From positions 1 to 32,140 of the forward strand of contig NZ_JACMYP010000078.1 in the NCBI RefSeq assembly GCF_020889705.1: a stretch of DNA of 32,140 nt, read 5' to 3'. Below the pieces are notes generated by a model. The model was not told where the DNA came from. It did no database searches and worked only from the letters and a program-made list of their open reading frames with translations. The position numbers and the translations under genes were made by a program. This DNA is from Bradyrhizobium altum. Lineage in GTDB: Bacteria; Pseudomonadota; Alphaproteobacteria; Rhizobiales; Xanthobacteraceae. Of this stretch, positions 11,849-20,610 are shown piece after piece. How positions within the stretch are numbered: the stretch's first letter is position 1; every line of letters starts with the position of its first letter.

Positions 11849-14619
11849 GCAAGCGCTCCCTTGAGCAGGCTCGATGTTACCGGCAACGAGCGGAAGCGGT
11901 GGCCGGTGGCATCGTTGATGGCGTTGAGCAGCGCCGGCACGATCGGGATCATCACCACCTCGGCCATGCCCTTCGGCGGTTCGTCCGGCGTCAGCGGCGG
12001 CAGCATCTCGATCTCGAGATCATGCAGCGGCAGGTCGGAGCCGCGCGCGATCAGGTATTGGCCGAGATTCCACTGCCCGTTGCCGGGCCCGGCTTCGAAC
12101 GGCGGCAGGGTTTCGAGCAGCGCGTAGCCGACGCCCATGGCAAAACCGCCATGCGACTGGCCAAGCACCACTTCAGGCACGAGCGCTTGGCCGCATTCGA
12201 ACACGCTGTAGGCCTTGGCGATGCGCAAGATGCCGGTCGCGCGTTCGATCTCGACACGGACCAGCGTGCCGCACATCGAGGTATAGGCAGTGCCGATCCG
12301 GTTGTTGTCGGTCGGCGGGAATTTCACGCTGACGCGGTCGATCCGTTCGAATCGGCCGCGGCCGCGCCTGATCGCCAGTGCGTCGATCTCGGCGCGGTAC
12401 TGCTCGCCGAACAGCGGGAAGCGCGCGCGCGACCAGGCCCAGCGCGAGAAGCTGTGCGCCACCGCGCCGGTGACGAAGCCGCGCGCATGCGCGGTCGCGG
12501 CAAGCTTTGGCAACGGCAGCGGCGCGAGATCGTCGAGCACGAGCTGGCCATCGTTCCAGCGCGCTTTGTCCCATTGCCGGGCGCGCGGATCGGCTTTGCC
12601 GATGTGCCAGAGCTCGAGCGCGGCCGGCCACAGGCCGAAGCGGAAGATGACGCGCGCCGCCTCGGCCGAGGAGTGCGTGCCGACATGGGCGCCGATCGAC
12701 GCGCTCGTCGCCGAGCTGATCGCGGGGACCCAGCGCGGATTCTTCTCGGCGAGATCCTGGGTCTTCTGATCCATCGTGTAGGGATCGCCCGACGTCACGA
12801 GCCCGAGCGCGTCGTAACTGTCGACCCGGGAGACGGCGACCTCGTCGGCGATGGCGCCGAGATGGCCGGCAACGCGGTTGGCAAGCGCCGTGCCGATGCC
12901 GTTGCCCATCTCGACGTGATCGCAGAAGATCGCGATCCGTCCCTCGGGATCGATCTCGACCCGGCCGAGCGAGCAATCCGCGCCCGCGCCGTAATCCTTG
13001 GTGACGCATGCGACGCCGGTGCCGACCAGCTGTCCTTCCGATGCCTTCTGCTTGAACGCGGCGCGCTGCTGCCAGATCAGATGCTTTTCGAGCTTGTCGA
13101 GGATGTCGGGTGTGCGCACCGACACGATGTAGGGATTGCCGGTCATGGTCCGGCCGTTCTGCTTCAGCGCATTGTTGCGGCGAAACGCGATCGGATCGAC
13201 CTTGAGCTCGCTCGCCGCCTCGTCGATCAGCACTTCGAGCGCGGTCATGGTTTGCAGCGTGCCGTAGCCGCGCATCGAGCCCGCGGTGACGCCGCGCGAA
13301 TGCAGCGCCACGGTGGTGACGTCGACCTTCGGGATGTCGTAGATGCCGATCGCCGCGGTGGCGGCGACGGTCGCGACGTTGGCGGAGAAGTTGGCGAGCC
13401 CGCCGCCGTCGAGCACATGGTCTGCGGCGAATGCCGTGATCTTGCCGCTGGTGCGATCGATGCCGATCCGCGAGCGCATCTTGATCGGGTGGCGTTTGAT
13501 GCCGCCCTGGAATTGCTGGTAGCGGTCGTGCGCCAGGCGCACCGGCCGTCCCGGGAAGAACATCGCCGCCAGCGCCACGTAAAGCACGAACGGGGTGTGA
13601 TCGCGGCCGCCGAAGCCGCCGCCGACATGGGCGAACTGCGCGTTGATGTGCGAGGGGCGGAAGGGCGGGCGGGCCTTGCCGAGCATGAAGGCGATCGACT
13701 CGGTCGCCTCATAGGGCGACTGCACGCCGAGCACCAGTTCGAGATTTTCACTGTTGTCGCTGTACCAGGCGAGCCCGCTTTCCGGCTCGAGGAACATCGG
13801 ATCGACCGACTGGGTCTCGAACTCGCGGTCGAGCACGAGTTGCGACGGATCGTCCATGCCAAGCTGGGCGCGGATCGCTTCGCCATGGATCGCGGCCTTG
13901 GCGTAGTCGGCCTTGGTCTCCTTGGCGAGCGGCAGCCAGACCGGCAGCGCCGCGTTCTGGATGCGGCTCGGCGAAACCCAGCCGGCCTGGATCGGCGAAT
14001 AGACGTCGGGCGCCTCTGGCGTGGCGCCGGCGACGCGCGTGAAGCGATAGGCGCCGTAGTTCGGCAGGATCACCGGGCCGGTCTCGTCGCCGAATTTGAC
14101 GAAGCCGACATCGCGCAGCGCGAGGCGTGCCCGGTCGAAGGCGTCGAACTGCTCGAAGATCAGCAGCGCGACCGGCTGTCCGAGATAGAGCGGGGTCGTG
14201 CCGACCGGGCAGAACAGATCGCCGGTGTAGAACTCCGGCACCCGCGTGCCGATCCGGTCGAGATCGGCCGACGTCACGACGACCGAGGGCTTCGCCGGAC
14301 CATCGAGCCGGGCGAGGTCCATGCCGGCATAGACATGCGTGGCGTCGTTGGCCCGGACCAGGATGGCGTGCGAGGTGGTCGCAGGCCAGCCCGGCATGTC
14401 GGCGGCGCGAAAGTCGGAGGCGTAGAGCTTTGCGCCGGTGACCTTTGCCACCCCGTCGACGCGGCCGGCGCCCTTGGCCGCCGGATTGAAGTGGCCGCGC
14501 CCGGGAAGCGTCTCGCGGGTCGCGAAGGCCGGTTCCTTCGCAAGCGCCAGATGCGACAGGCTGACCGAGATGCCGCCTGCCGACAACCACTTCACGAAGT
14601 CGCGTCGCGAGGGCCGCAT
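11845..14619 (-). CDS. Molybdopterin-binding large subunit of a Tat-exported molybdenum hydroxylase
   Basis: The 924-residue product begins MRPSRRDFVKWLSAGGISVSLSHLALA with a twin-arginine motif (SRRDFVK), then GAGRVDGVAKVTGAKLYASDF, the aldehyde oxidase/xanthine dehydrogenase entry. Cofactor motifs include AHVGGGFGGRDHT, SMRGYGTLQTM, GQSHGGFAMGVGYALLE, and near the C-terminus KGMAEVVMIPIVPALLNAINDATG with the Glu that aligns with the catalytic Glu of the family. It hydroxylates a heterocycle or aldehyde; isoquinoline and nicotinate dehydrogenases are the closest known types, but the substrate is unknown. It is longer than the usual 700-800 residues. I chose the ATG at 14619, with GAGAG seven bases upstream; ATG 14634 and TTG 14637 are also in frame. 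It is the first gene of the operon. Confidence 0.92.
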   Translation of the reverse strand: MRPSRRDFVKWLSAGGISVSLSHLALAKEPAFATRETLPGRGHFNPAAKGAGRVDGVAKVTGAKLYASDFRAADMPGWPATTSHAILVRANDATHVYAGMDLARLDGPAKPSVVVTSADLDRIGTRVPEFYTGDLFCPVGTTPLYLGQPVALLIFEQFDAFDRARLALRDVGFVKFGDETGPVILPNYGAYRFTRVAGATPEAPDVYSPIQAGWVSPSRIQNAALPVWLPLAKETKADYAKAAIHGEAIRAQLGMDDPSQLVLDREFETQSVDPMFLEPESGLAWYSDNSENLELVLGVQSPYEATESIAFMLGKARPPFRPSHINAQFAHVGGGFGGRDHTPFVLYVALAAMFFPGRPVRLAHDRYQQFQGGIKRHPIKMRSRIGIDRTSGKITAFAADHVLDGGGLANFSANVATVAATAAIGIYDIPKVDVTTVALHSRGVTAGSMRGYGTLQTMTALEVLIDEAASELKVDPIAFRRNNALKQNGRTMTGNPYIVSVRTPDILDKLEKHLIWQQRAAFKQKASEGQLVGTGVACVTKDYGAGADCSLGRVEIDPEGRIAIFCDHVEMGNGIGTALANRVAGHLGAIADEVAVSRVDSYDALGLVTSGDPYTMDQKTQDLAEKNPRWVPAISSATSASIGAHVGTHSSAEAARVIFRFGLWPAALELWHIGKADPRARQWDKARWNDGQLVLDDLAPLPLPKLAATAHARGFVTGAVAHSFSRWAWSRARFPLFGEQYRAEIDALAIRRGRGRFERIDRVSVKFPPTDNNRIGTAYTSMCGTLVRVEIERATGILRIAKAYSVFECGQALVPEVVLGQSHGGFAMGVGYALLETLPPFEAGPGNGQWNLGQYLIARGSDLPLHDLEIEMLPPLTPDEPPKGMAEVVMIPIVPALLNAINDATGHRFRSLPVTSSLLKGALA

Positions 14620-14761
14620 GGTCTGATCTCTCATCAACGCTTCGGCGGCGTATCGCGCCGCGGTTTATGAATTGGCAAAATACACGTTTCAGTGTTGCGG
14701 CAAAGCGAGCGCAATCGCAATGCCGCAATAGGTCGTAGCCTTCTCACTTGTAGATCTGGCC

Positions 14762-15856
14762 TCACTTGAGGTCGGCGATGGTGGCCGGTCCCGGACCCGG
14801 GGTGATCAGGGTCGGCCATTGCTTGGAACCGAACGGCACCAGCGGCGGCAGGAAGGTCGTCATGCCGCGCTTCTTGGTCTCGGCGATGATCGCCTCGCGC
14901 GCATCGCCCCCCATCAGTTCGTAGTCCATCAAATGGTAGCTGCCGAAGAACAGCGCGCCCACCGAGCGGTCGGCGATGATCCGGGTCAGCGACTCCAGCA
15001 TGTCCGACGGCGTGGTGGTGAAGGAGATCGTCTCGATCAGCATCAGGCGGCTGTTGATGGCGTCAGGCCCGAAGAACTGCGCCAGCACGCTGAAGATCAC
15101 GTTGTTCTGCCGCGCGACATAGATCGTGTTGCTCGCGCCATAGGTCTTGTCCCAGTCGGCGCCGAGCTGGGTCTTCCAGTCGGCCATGACGGTCATCCAG
15201 TGCGCGACCTGGGTCTGCGCGGCCCAGGCGACGTTCCTGGCGAGCAGCGGCGCCTGCTTCTTGCCGAATGCCTCGAGCGTCGCGAAGGGGATCGCGCCGG
15301 CGGTGAGGCATTCATCCATGAAGGCGATGTTGTTCTTGAGGATGGCGCGGTTGTTGTCGCGCCAGTCCGCCTGCATTGGCGTGGCATCGAGCCCGTCGAG
15401 CGCCGACTGCATCCGGCTGCGATAGGCCTGCATCGACCCGCGCCACGCCTTGTCGTCGGGATTGTCGACATAGGGGCCGACCACCTCGGCCATCGCCATC
15501 GTGCTGTGGCCGACCGACTTGAGCAGCTGATAGACGACCGGCACCTGCGGCGCTTCGGTCGGCGGCTTGCCCGGCCGGTACAGGATCAGGCGGCCGCCGG
15601 CGCCGGAGAACAGGCCAAGGATGACCGGATGCTTGTCGAGGATGTTCTTCTGGAAGATCCGCGCCGCATCGCCATAGAGCTCAAACATGCCGGTGTTGAG
15701 CGCCAGCACGTCCTTGGTCGCGACATCGGCCGGCGTGGAGGTGGTCTTGCCCGAGATCGGCGCCATGTAGTCGGGCAGCGACTGGGCCGGCGCCGCGCCA
15801 CCGCTGCCGAGCAGCAATGCTAGCGCAGCGACGACCAAACGGAAACGATGGGTCAT
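14762..15856 (-). CDS. Secreted protein of unknown function (364 aa)
   Basis: A signal peptide (MTHRFRLVVAALALLLGSGGAAPAQS) precedes a domain of about 340 residues that starts LPDYMAPISGKTTSTPADVATKDVLALNTGMFELYGDAARIFQKNIL and is predicted mainly helical with several Trp (DWKTQLGADWDKTY, VAHWMTVMADW). One Cys lies near the middle (MDECLTAG). I do not recognise a family. It is on the same strand upstream of the molybdenum hydroxylase operon, 140 bases away, so shared transcription is possible but not shown. The ATG at 15856 has GAGGAG seven bases upstream. A periplasmic role connected to the oxidoreductase is only guessed from position. Confidence 0.75.
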   Translation of the reverse strand: MTHRFRLVVAALALLLGSGGAAPAQSLPDYMAPISGKTTSTPADVATKDVLALNTGMFELYGDAARIFQKNILDKHPVILGLFSGAGGRLILYRPGKPPTEAPQVPVVYQLLKSVGHSTMAMAEVVGPYVDNPDDKAWRGSMQAYRSRMQSALDGLDATPMQADWRDNNRAILKNNIAFMDECLTAGAIPFATLEAFGKKQAPLLARNVAWAAQTQVAHWMTVMADWKTQLGADWDKTYGASNTIYVARQNNVIFSVLAQFFGPDAINSRLMLIETISFTTTPSDMLESLTRIIADRSVGALFFGSYHLMDYELMGGDAREAIIAETKKRGMTTFLPPLVPFGSKQWPTLITPGPGPATIADLK

Positions 15857-16133
15857 GTTGTGCTCCTCGCAACCTCCGACTCACGCCGAAGCCCGGGATG
15901 CGGCCTCTCGACGCTGGCGGGATGCGCAATTCTTTTGACGCAAATGAACAGGGGTGGTCGGTCCCGCATCACGCGACACGACGACGGCGGGTGCTTACAG
16001 CTAAGCGACGAATCGGCGGGTGTCCACACCCGGAGACTACCCGGGTGCTTGCGTCATAACGTCATTCGACGCCGGATTCAGCGGAGCTTTCTCATTCAGG
16101 GAATCAATCGCATCGACCGGCTTGTCGATCGCC

Positions 16134-16577
16134 TCAATCCTTGATCAGGAGCACGCCGCCGATGATCAGCGCGATGCCGGCCAGTCGTGAAATCGATACC
16201 GGATGCTGCGCCAGCCCGAACACGCCAAAATGGTCCATCGCGATGCCTGCGGTCATCTGACCCGCGACCACCAGCGCCAGCAAGGTCGTGGCGCCGAGCG
16301 ACGGCAGCAGCAGGATCATCAGGAGGATGAATACGCCGCCGAGGATGCCGCCGCTCCAGGCCCACCATGGCACAGCCGATACCAGTTTCCAGGACGGCAC
16401 CGGCTCTCGCGTCGCGACCAGCACGACCGCCATCGTCACGAAACCGCCGAGATAGCTGACGAGCCCGGCCCAGGCCGGCGAGTTCAGGGCGGACCGTAGG
16501 TTGCCGTTCAGGACCTGTTGAACAGCCACGGCGATGCCGGCGCCGAGCGCGAGCAGATAGAGAAACCAGACTTGCAT
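16134..16577 (-). CDS. DMT-family membrane protein, YdcZ/DUF606 type
   Basis: The 147-residue product has five hydrophobic segments: VWFLYLLALGAGIAVAVQQV, WAGLVSYLGGFVTMAVVLVA, WAWSGGILGGVFILLMILLL, ATTLLALVVAGQMTAGIAMDHFG and SRLAGIALIIGGVLLI. The pattern QQVLNGNLR in the first loop, and GQMTAGIAMDHFGVF followed by PVSISRLAG, are diagnostic of the YdcZ/DUF606 family of half-size drug/metabolite transporters, which work as dimers in the inner membrane. The substrate is not known. The ATG at 16577 is preceded by GGGGCG at a suitable distance; a TTG four codons earlier is less likely. It is divergent from the ABC-F gene. Confidence 0.88.
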   Translation of the reverse strand: MQVWFLYLLALGAGIAVAVQQVLNGNLRSALNSPAWAGLVSYLGGFVTMAVVLVATREPVPSWKLVSAVPWWAWSGGILGGVFILLMILLLPSLGATTLLALVVAGQMTAGIAMDHFGVFGLAQHPVSISRLAGIALIIGGVLLIKD

Positions 16578-16736
16578 GTGACGCCCCAAACCGGTCGCTG
16601 AAGTATTTCATGTCATATTCGATCGGCAACGTTCGTGGCATGCATGGAGCACGGCGCGAAACCCCAAGGAATGGGCTTCCACCCACGTCCCAGATCGAAT
16701 AAGAGGCCGCAAACCCTCAGTTCCCAGTATGAGAGC

Positions 16737-18359
16737 ATGATCCGCCTCGATAACGTCTCCAAGCAAGTCGGCCACCAGATCCTCTTCATCGAAGCCTCCG
16801 CGGCGCTCCAGAAGGGCGAGAAGATCGGCCTTGTCGGCCCGAACGGCGCCGGCAAGACCACGCTGTTCCGGATGATCTCGGGCCGGGAAATCCCCGATGA
16901 AGGCCAGGTCTCGCTCGATCGCGGCATCTCGATCGGCTATTTCAGCCAGGATGTCGGCGAAATGTCCGGCCGCAGCGCAGTCGCCGAGGTGATGGACGGG
17001 GCGGGACCCGTCAGCGTGGTGGCAGCCGAGCTTCGGGAACTCGAGGCCGCGATGGCCGACCCCGACAAGGCCGATGAGATGGACGACATCATCGCGCGCT
17101 ATGGCGAGGTGCAGCATCAGTTCGAGGAGCTCGACGGCTACGCGCTCGACGGCCGCGCGCGCGAGGCGCTGTCCGGTCTCGGCTTCAGCCAGGAGATGAT
17201 GGACGGCGACGTCGGCAAACTCTCCGGCGGCTGGAAGATGCGCGTCGCGCTGGCGCGTATTCTCCTGATGCGTCCCGACGTCATGCTGCTCGACGAGCCG
17301 AGCAACCATCTCGATCTTGAAAGCCTGATCTGGCTGGAGCAGTTCCTGAAGGGCTATGAAGGCGCGCTGCTGATGACCTCGCATGACCGCGAGTTCATCA
17401 ACCGCATCATCAACAAGGTGGTCGAGATCGACGGCGGCCAGCTCACCACCTATTCCGGCAATTACGAATTCTACGAACAGCAGCGCGCGCTCTCCGACAA
17501 GCAGCAGCAGGCGCAGTTCGAGCGGCAGCAGGCGATGCTCGCCAAGGAGATCAAGTTCATCGAGCGCTTCAAGGCGCGGGCCTCGCATGCTGCCCAGGTG
17601 CAGAGCCGGGTCAAGAAGCTCGACAAGATCGAGCGGGTCGAGCCGCCGCGGCGGCGGCAGACCGTGGCATTCGAATTCCAGCCGGCGCCGCGTTCGGGTG
17701 AGGACGTCGTCAGCCTGAAGAACGTCCACAAGGCTTATGGCAGCAAGCGCATCTATGACGGGCTCGACTTCATGATCCGCCGCCGGGAGCGCTGGTGCGT
17801 GATGGGCATCAACGGCGCCGGCAAGTCGACGCTGCTGAAGCTGGTTGCCGGTTCAACCGAGCCCGACGACGGCGCGGTCGCGGTCGGCGGCAGCGTCAAG
17901 ATGGGCTATTTCGCCCAGCACGCGATGGACCTGCTCGACGGCGAGCGCACCGTGTTCCAGTCGCTGGAGGACCAATTTCCGCAGGCCGGGCAAGGCTCGT
18001 TGCGCGCGCTCGCCGGCTGCTTCGGCTTTTCGGGTGACGATGTCGAGAAGAAGTGCCGGGTGCTCTCGGGCGGCGAGAAGGCGCGGCTCGTCATGGCCAA
18101 GATGCTGTTCGATCCGCCGAACTTCCTGGTGCTGGACGAGCCGACCAACCATCTCGATCTCGCCACCAAGGAAATGCTGATATCCGCGCTCTCCGAGTTC
18201 GAGGGCACGATGCTGTTCGTGTCCCACGACCGGCACTTCCTCGCCGCGCTCTCCAACCGCGTGCTGGAGCTGACGCCTGATGGCATCCACCAATATGGCG
18301 GCGGCTACACCGAATACGTCGCGCGCACCGGACAGGAAGCGCCGGGGTTGCGGAGTTAG
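16737..18359 (+). CDS. ABC-F family ATPase
   Basis: The 540-residue protein has two ABC domains and no membrane segments. Domain 1 has Walker A GPNGAGKTT, signature LSGGWKMRVALAR and Walker B VMLLDEPSNHLD; domain 2 has GINGAGKST, LSGGEKARLVMAK and FLVLDEPTNHLD. Both H-loops are SHDRxF. The linker between them (residues about 235-320) is charged and coiled-coil-like, as in the ABC-F subfamily, which act on the ribosome exit or peptidyl-transferase site rather than in transport. It belongs with the Uup/YbiT/YheS group; I cannot tell which. The start at 16737 (MIRLDNVSK) is the family start, though its ribosome-binding site is weak. It converges on the hexapeptide transferase gene, one base apart. 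Confidence 0.92.
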   Translation: MIRLDNVSKQVGHQILFIEASAALQKGEKIGLVGPNGAGKTTLFRMISGREIPDEGQVSLDRGISIGYFSQDVGEMSGRSAVAEVMDGAGPVSVVAAELRELEAAMADPDKADEMDDIIARYGEVQHQFEELDGYALDGRAREALSGLGFSQEMMDGDVGKLSGGWKMRVALARILLMRPDVMLLDEPSNHLDLESLIWLEQFLKGYEGALLMTSHDREFINRIINKVVEIDGGQLTTYSGNYEFYEQQRALSDKQQQAQFERQQAMLAKEIKFIERFKARASHAAQVQSRVKKLDKIERVEPPRRRQTVAFEFQPAPRSGEDVVSLKNVHKAYGSKRIYDGLDFMIRRRERWCVMGINGAGKSTLLKLVAGSTEPDDGAVAVGGSVKMGYFAQHAMDLLDGERTVFQSLEDQFPQAGQGSLRALAGCFGFSGDDVEKKCRVLSGGEKARLVMAKMLFDPPNFLVLDEPTNHLDLATKEMLISALSEFEGTMLFVSHDRHFLAALSNRVLELTPDGIHQYGGGYTEYVARTGQEAPGLRS

Positions 18360-18360
18360 C

Positions 18361-18993
18361 TCACGTTTTCCACCGTGCGCAGAACGCCTCGACGTCGCCG
18401 GACTGGAATTCCGGTAGCCGCTCCCAGATGGTCTCAGCCGGCCAGTTCCACCAGGCGATCTGCGACAGCTCGGCCGCGATCTTGCGGTTGAACCGCTCCT
18501 TGATCGGCCGGGCCGGCACGCCGCCGACGATGGTGTAGGGCGCGACATCGCGCGAGACCACCGCACCGGCCGCCAGCACCGCGCCGTCTCCGACGGTGAC
18601 GCCGGGCAGCACGATCACGCCATGGCCGATCCAGACGTCGTTGCCGATCACGACGCGGTCGGCGCGCCGATCGCTGAAGAAGCCATGATCGCGCTCGGCG
18701 GAGGCCGAGTAGTATTCAGGGCAGTAGGTGAAGCGGTGCTGCGAGGGACGCTCGATCGGATGATTGGGCGCGCCGATCCGGACTTGCGCCGCGATCGCGC
18801 AGAACCGGCCGATCTGGGCGTCGGCGACGATGCAACCGCTGCCGAGGTAGGAGTAATCGCCGAGCTCGGTGTATTCGATCGCGGTGTCGCCGAGGACTTC
18901 GCAGCATCGGCCGACCTTGACCTCGCGCAGCTTGACCGTCGGCTCGATGACGGTTTCGGCAAGCTTGGGGCGGGTTGGGTTCGATTCAGTCAT
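18361..18993 (-). CDS. Hexapeptide-repeat acyltransferase of the phosphonate-cluster type
   Basis: The 210-residue protein contains a left-handed beta helix: imperfect [LIV]GxxxxI repeats such as VKVGRCCEVLGDTAIEYTELGDYSYLGSGCIVADAQIGRFCAIAAQVRIG, then APNHPIERPSQHRFTYCPEYY and VVIGNDVWIGHGVIVLPGVTVGDGAVLAAGAVVSRDVAPYTIVGGVPARPIK. This belongs to the xenobiotic acyltransferase group, and the H-P-x-x-R-P-S-x-H-R-F-x-Y block resembles the transferase found in C-P lyase (phn) clusters. The acceptor is unknown. No phn gene is in the window. It begins 79 bases after the glycerophosphodiesterase gene on the same strand. GAGGA eight bases upstream supports the ATG at 18993; a longer frame upstream is of low complexity and looks non-coding. 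Confidence 0.85.
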   Translation of the reverse strand: MTESNPTRPKLAETVIEPTVKLREVKVGRCCEVLGDTAIEYTELGDYSYLGSGCIVADAQIGRFCAIAAQVRIGAPNHPIERPSQHRFTYCPEYYSASAERDHGFFSDRRADRVVIGNDVWIGHGVIVLPGVTVGDGAVLAAGAVVSRDVAPYTIVGGVPARPIKERFNRKIAAELSQIAWWNWPAETIWERLPEFQSGDVEAFCARWKT

Positions 18994-19072
18994 AAGGTTT
19001 GTCCTCGATGCGGCGAGCGGCGGCTTCAGTCGCACGATTTCTATTACGGCGAGATGACAGGAGACGCCGGAT

Positions 19073-20047
19073 CTACCGGCCGGTGAGGCGGGCGATGGTC
19101 TCGATCTCGTTGGTCCAGATGCCGCCGGAATAGTTCTGGGGCAGGCGCCGGAATAGCTCGGCATCGTCGACCCCGGTCGAGAATTCGCCGCCCTGATAGG
19201 GGCCGAGCACGAACACCACGCTGTTTGCCGCCGCCATGCGGTTGAGGAAACGGTCCGGCCATCCCCACAGCCACGGCGCGTAGTTGATCGGCACCAGCAC
19301 GATGGCGTTGCGGCAGGCATCCGGCACGATGCCGGTCCAGCCATAGCCGAGATAGCGAACGAGGCAGCGCTTGATCGCTGCGCGCGAGATCGTCCGCGTC
19401 CCCGGCGCAAGACGCCGGATCGCCTCGATCGGATCGTCGCCGCCATAGACCATGATCAGCTTGCGTCGCTCGGTGGGAAGCCCATTCAAGGCCGCCGCGA
19501 GCTTCTCGCCCTCGGAGGGATCGCGGCTCTTGACGTTGATCAGGAACCGGCGATCCGGAAAGGTCGTGAGCACCTCGTCCAGCGATGGCATCAACCCGAT
19601 GCCCTTGCCGCGGAATGGAAAGGTCTTGCCGCCATCGGCGGTGTAGCCATAGCCGATATCGAGCATCTTCAGCCGTGCCATCGGCTGTTCGCGGGTGACG
19701 CCCTGGCCGTCGGTCCGGCAATCGACCGTCCAGTCGTGAAACACCGCGAATTCGCCGTCGGTCGTCGGATGGACGTCGAGCTCGACGATATCGGCGCCGC
19801 GATCGAAGCTCGCCTGCATCGAGCGGATCGTGTTCTCGAGATAGTCATGGGTTGGCGGCAGCATGCGCGCCGCGGTGCAGGTGTCGTTCCTGAGGTCGCG
19901 TTCGTCGAAGCGTTGCGCCATGCCGCGATGGGCGAGGAGCACCGGCTTGCCGCCGGCGTGGGTTGCGAGAAGACTGGAGTTGTTGAGGTAGATGCCGGCG
20001 GTGGTGGCAACGATAGCCGCTGCCGCGTATTTCAATTTCCTGCCCAA
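19073..20047 (-). CDS. Glycerophosphodiester phosphodiesterase family protein
   Basis: The product (about 324 residues) has an N-terminal anchor or signal (LKYAAAAIVATTAGIYLNNSSLL) followed by the GDPD barrel: VLLAHRGMA with catalytic His-Arg, LENTIRSMQASFDRGADIVELDVHPTTDGEFAVFHDWTVD with metal-binding Glu/Asp and the second catalytic His, then GIGLMPSLDEVLTTFPDRRFLINVKS. These enzymes split glycerophosphodiesters into glycerol-3-phosphate and an alcohol, usually in the periplasm. The start is uncertain: no ATG lies close, and I chose TTG at 20047, which gives a signal-like N-terminus; TTG at 20035 is an alternative. The frame continues upstream to 20194 but that segment overlaps a gene remnant. 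Confidence 0.82.
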   Translation of the reverse strand: MGRKLKYAAAAIVATTAGIYLNNSSLLATHAGGKPVLLAHRGMAQRFDERDLRNDTCTAARMLPPTHDYLENTIRSMQASFDRGADIVELDVHPTTDGEFAVFHDWTVDCRTDGQGVTREQPMARLKMLDIGYGYTADGGKTFPFRGKGIGLMPSLDEVLTTFPDRRFLINVKSRDPSEGEKLAAALNGLPTERRKLIMVYGGDDPIEAIRRLAPGTRTISRAAIKRCLVRYLGYGWTGIVPDACRNAIVLVPINYAPWLWGWPDRFLNRMAAANSVVFVLGPYQGGEFSTGVDDAELFRRLPQNYSGGIWTNEIETIARLTGR

Positions 20048-20147
20048 GCGACTCGTTTCCCTGCTGGATGGTTGCTCCGGGTAGGAGGCGTTTCTGGTCG
20101 ATTTGCGGCGGCCCAATCCTTCAAGCCGTCGACTGCGGCAATCGACC

Positions 20148-20399
20148 TCACCATCGCATCCCTGAGCGCCGCGCTGTGAAGTCGTGGGTCGCACCGGGAT
20201 GGACCACGACGTCGATCTTGCTGCCGGCAGCGATCGAACGGCGGGCGACGTCCTGGCACCGTTCTGGCGATGCTTCCTCGTCGTCTATCACGGCGAGCGG
20301 GCAAGGCGATGGTGGTTCGCAGTTTGCTGCCGCGGCCTGGTTCTTGAACTCGTCGACAACGGCAATCGCCTTGTTGAGCAAGTCCGCGCGTGGAATCAA
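20148..20399 (-). pseudogene. Dienelactone hydrolase C-terminal remnant
   Basis: This short minus-strand frame ends ...CPLAVIDDEEASPERCQDVARRSIAAGSKIDVVVHPGATHDF, which reads like the C-terminal third of a dienelactone hydrolase: the D-E...S-P-x-x-C segment and the V-x-x-P-G-A-x-H-x-F around the catalytic His. The usual text after HDF is lost in a frame change: another frame from about 20175 reads AALRDAMVRSIAAVDGLKDW. Nothing upstream of 20399 encodes the rest of the enzyme, since a stop lies a few codons before. I take it as a truncated remnant and not an expressed gene. It lies between the GDPD and HU genes. Confidence 0.45.
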
Positions 20400-20610
20400 G
20401 GCGCTAACCGGGGCGGGAAATATACACTGCAGATTGTTGCACTATCGAAGGTATCGCGATTCGCATGCTTGCGTTTCGGGCCTCGATAGGTTTTAAGCCC
20501 GGTGACTTCATGACCGTTGGCATGAACAAGAAGCGCGCTGCGTGGCTTTATCACATTCTGGACAGAGTTACATCGTAGCTCGCGCGCCCCCAAATTCAGA
20601 GGATTTCAGC

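Noticed and set aside
11899..14670. A 923-codon open frame on the plus strand opposite the molybdenum hydroxylase gene
   Set aside because: It is the mirror of a GC-rich gene with strong third-position bias. Its translation is low complexity (Arg/Gly/Asp/Ala-rich) with no recognisable domain, whereas the minus strand encodes a complete enzyme.
16608..17729. A 373-codon frame on the minus strand inside the ABC-F gene
   Set aside because: Antisense shadow: the plus strand has all Walker and signature motifs, the minus-strand product has no domain and biased composition.
20510..20578. A 22-residue frame (MTVGMNKKRAAWLYHILDRVTS) upstream of the HU gene
   Set aside because: Too short, no clear ribosome-binding site and no recognised relative.
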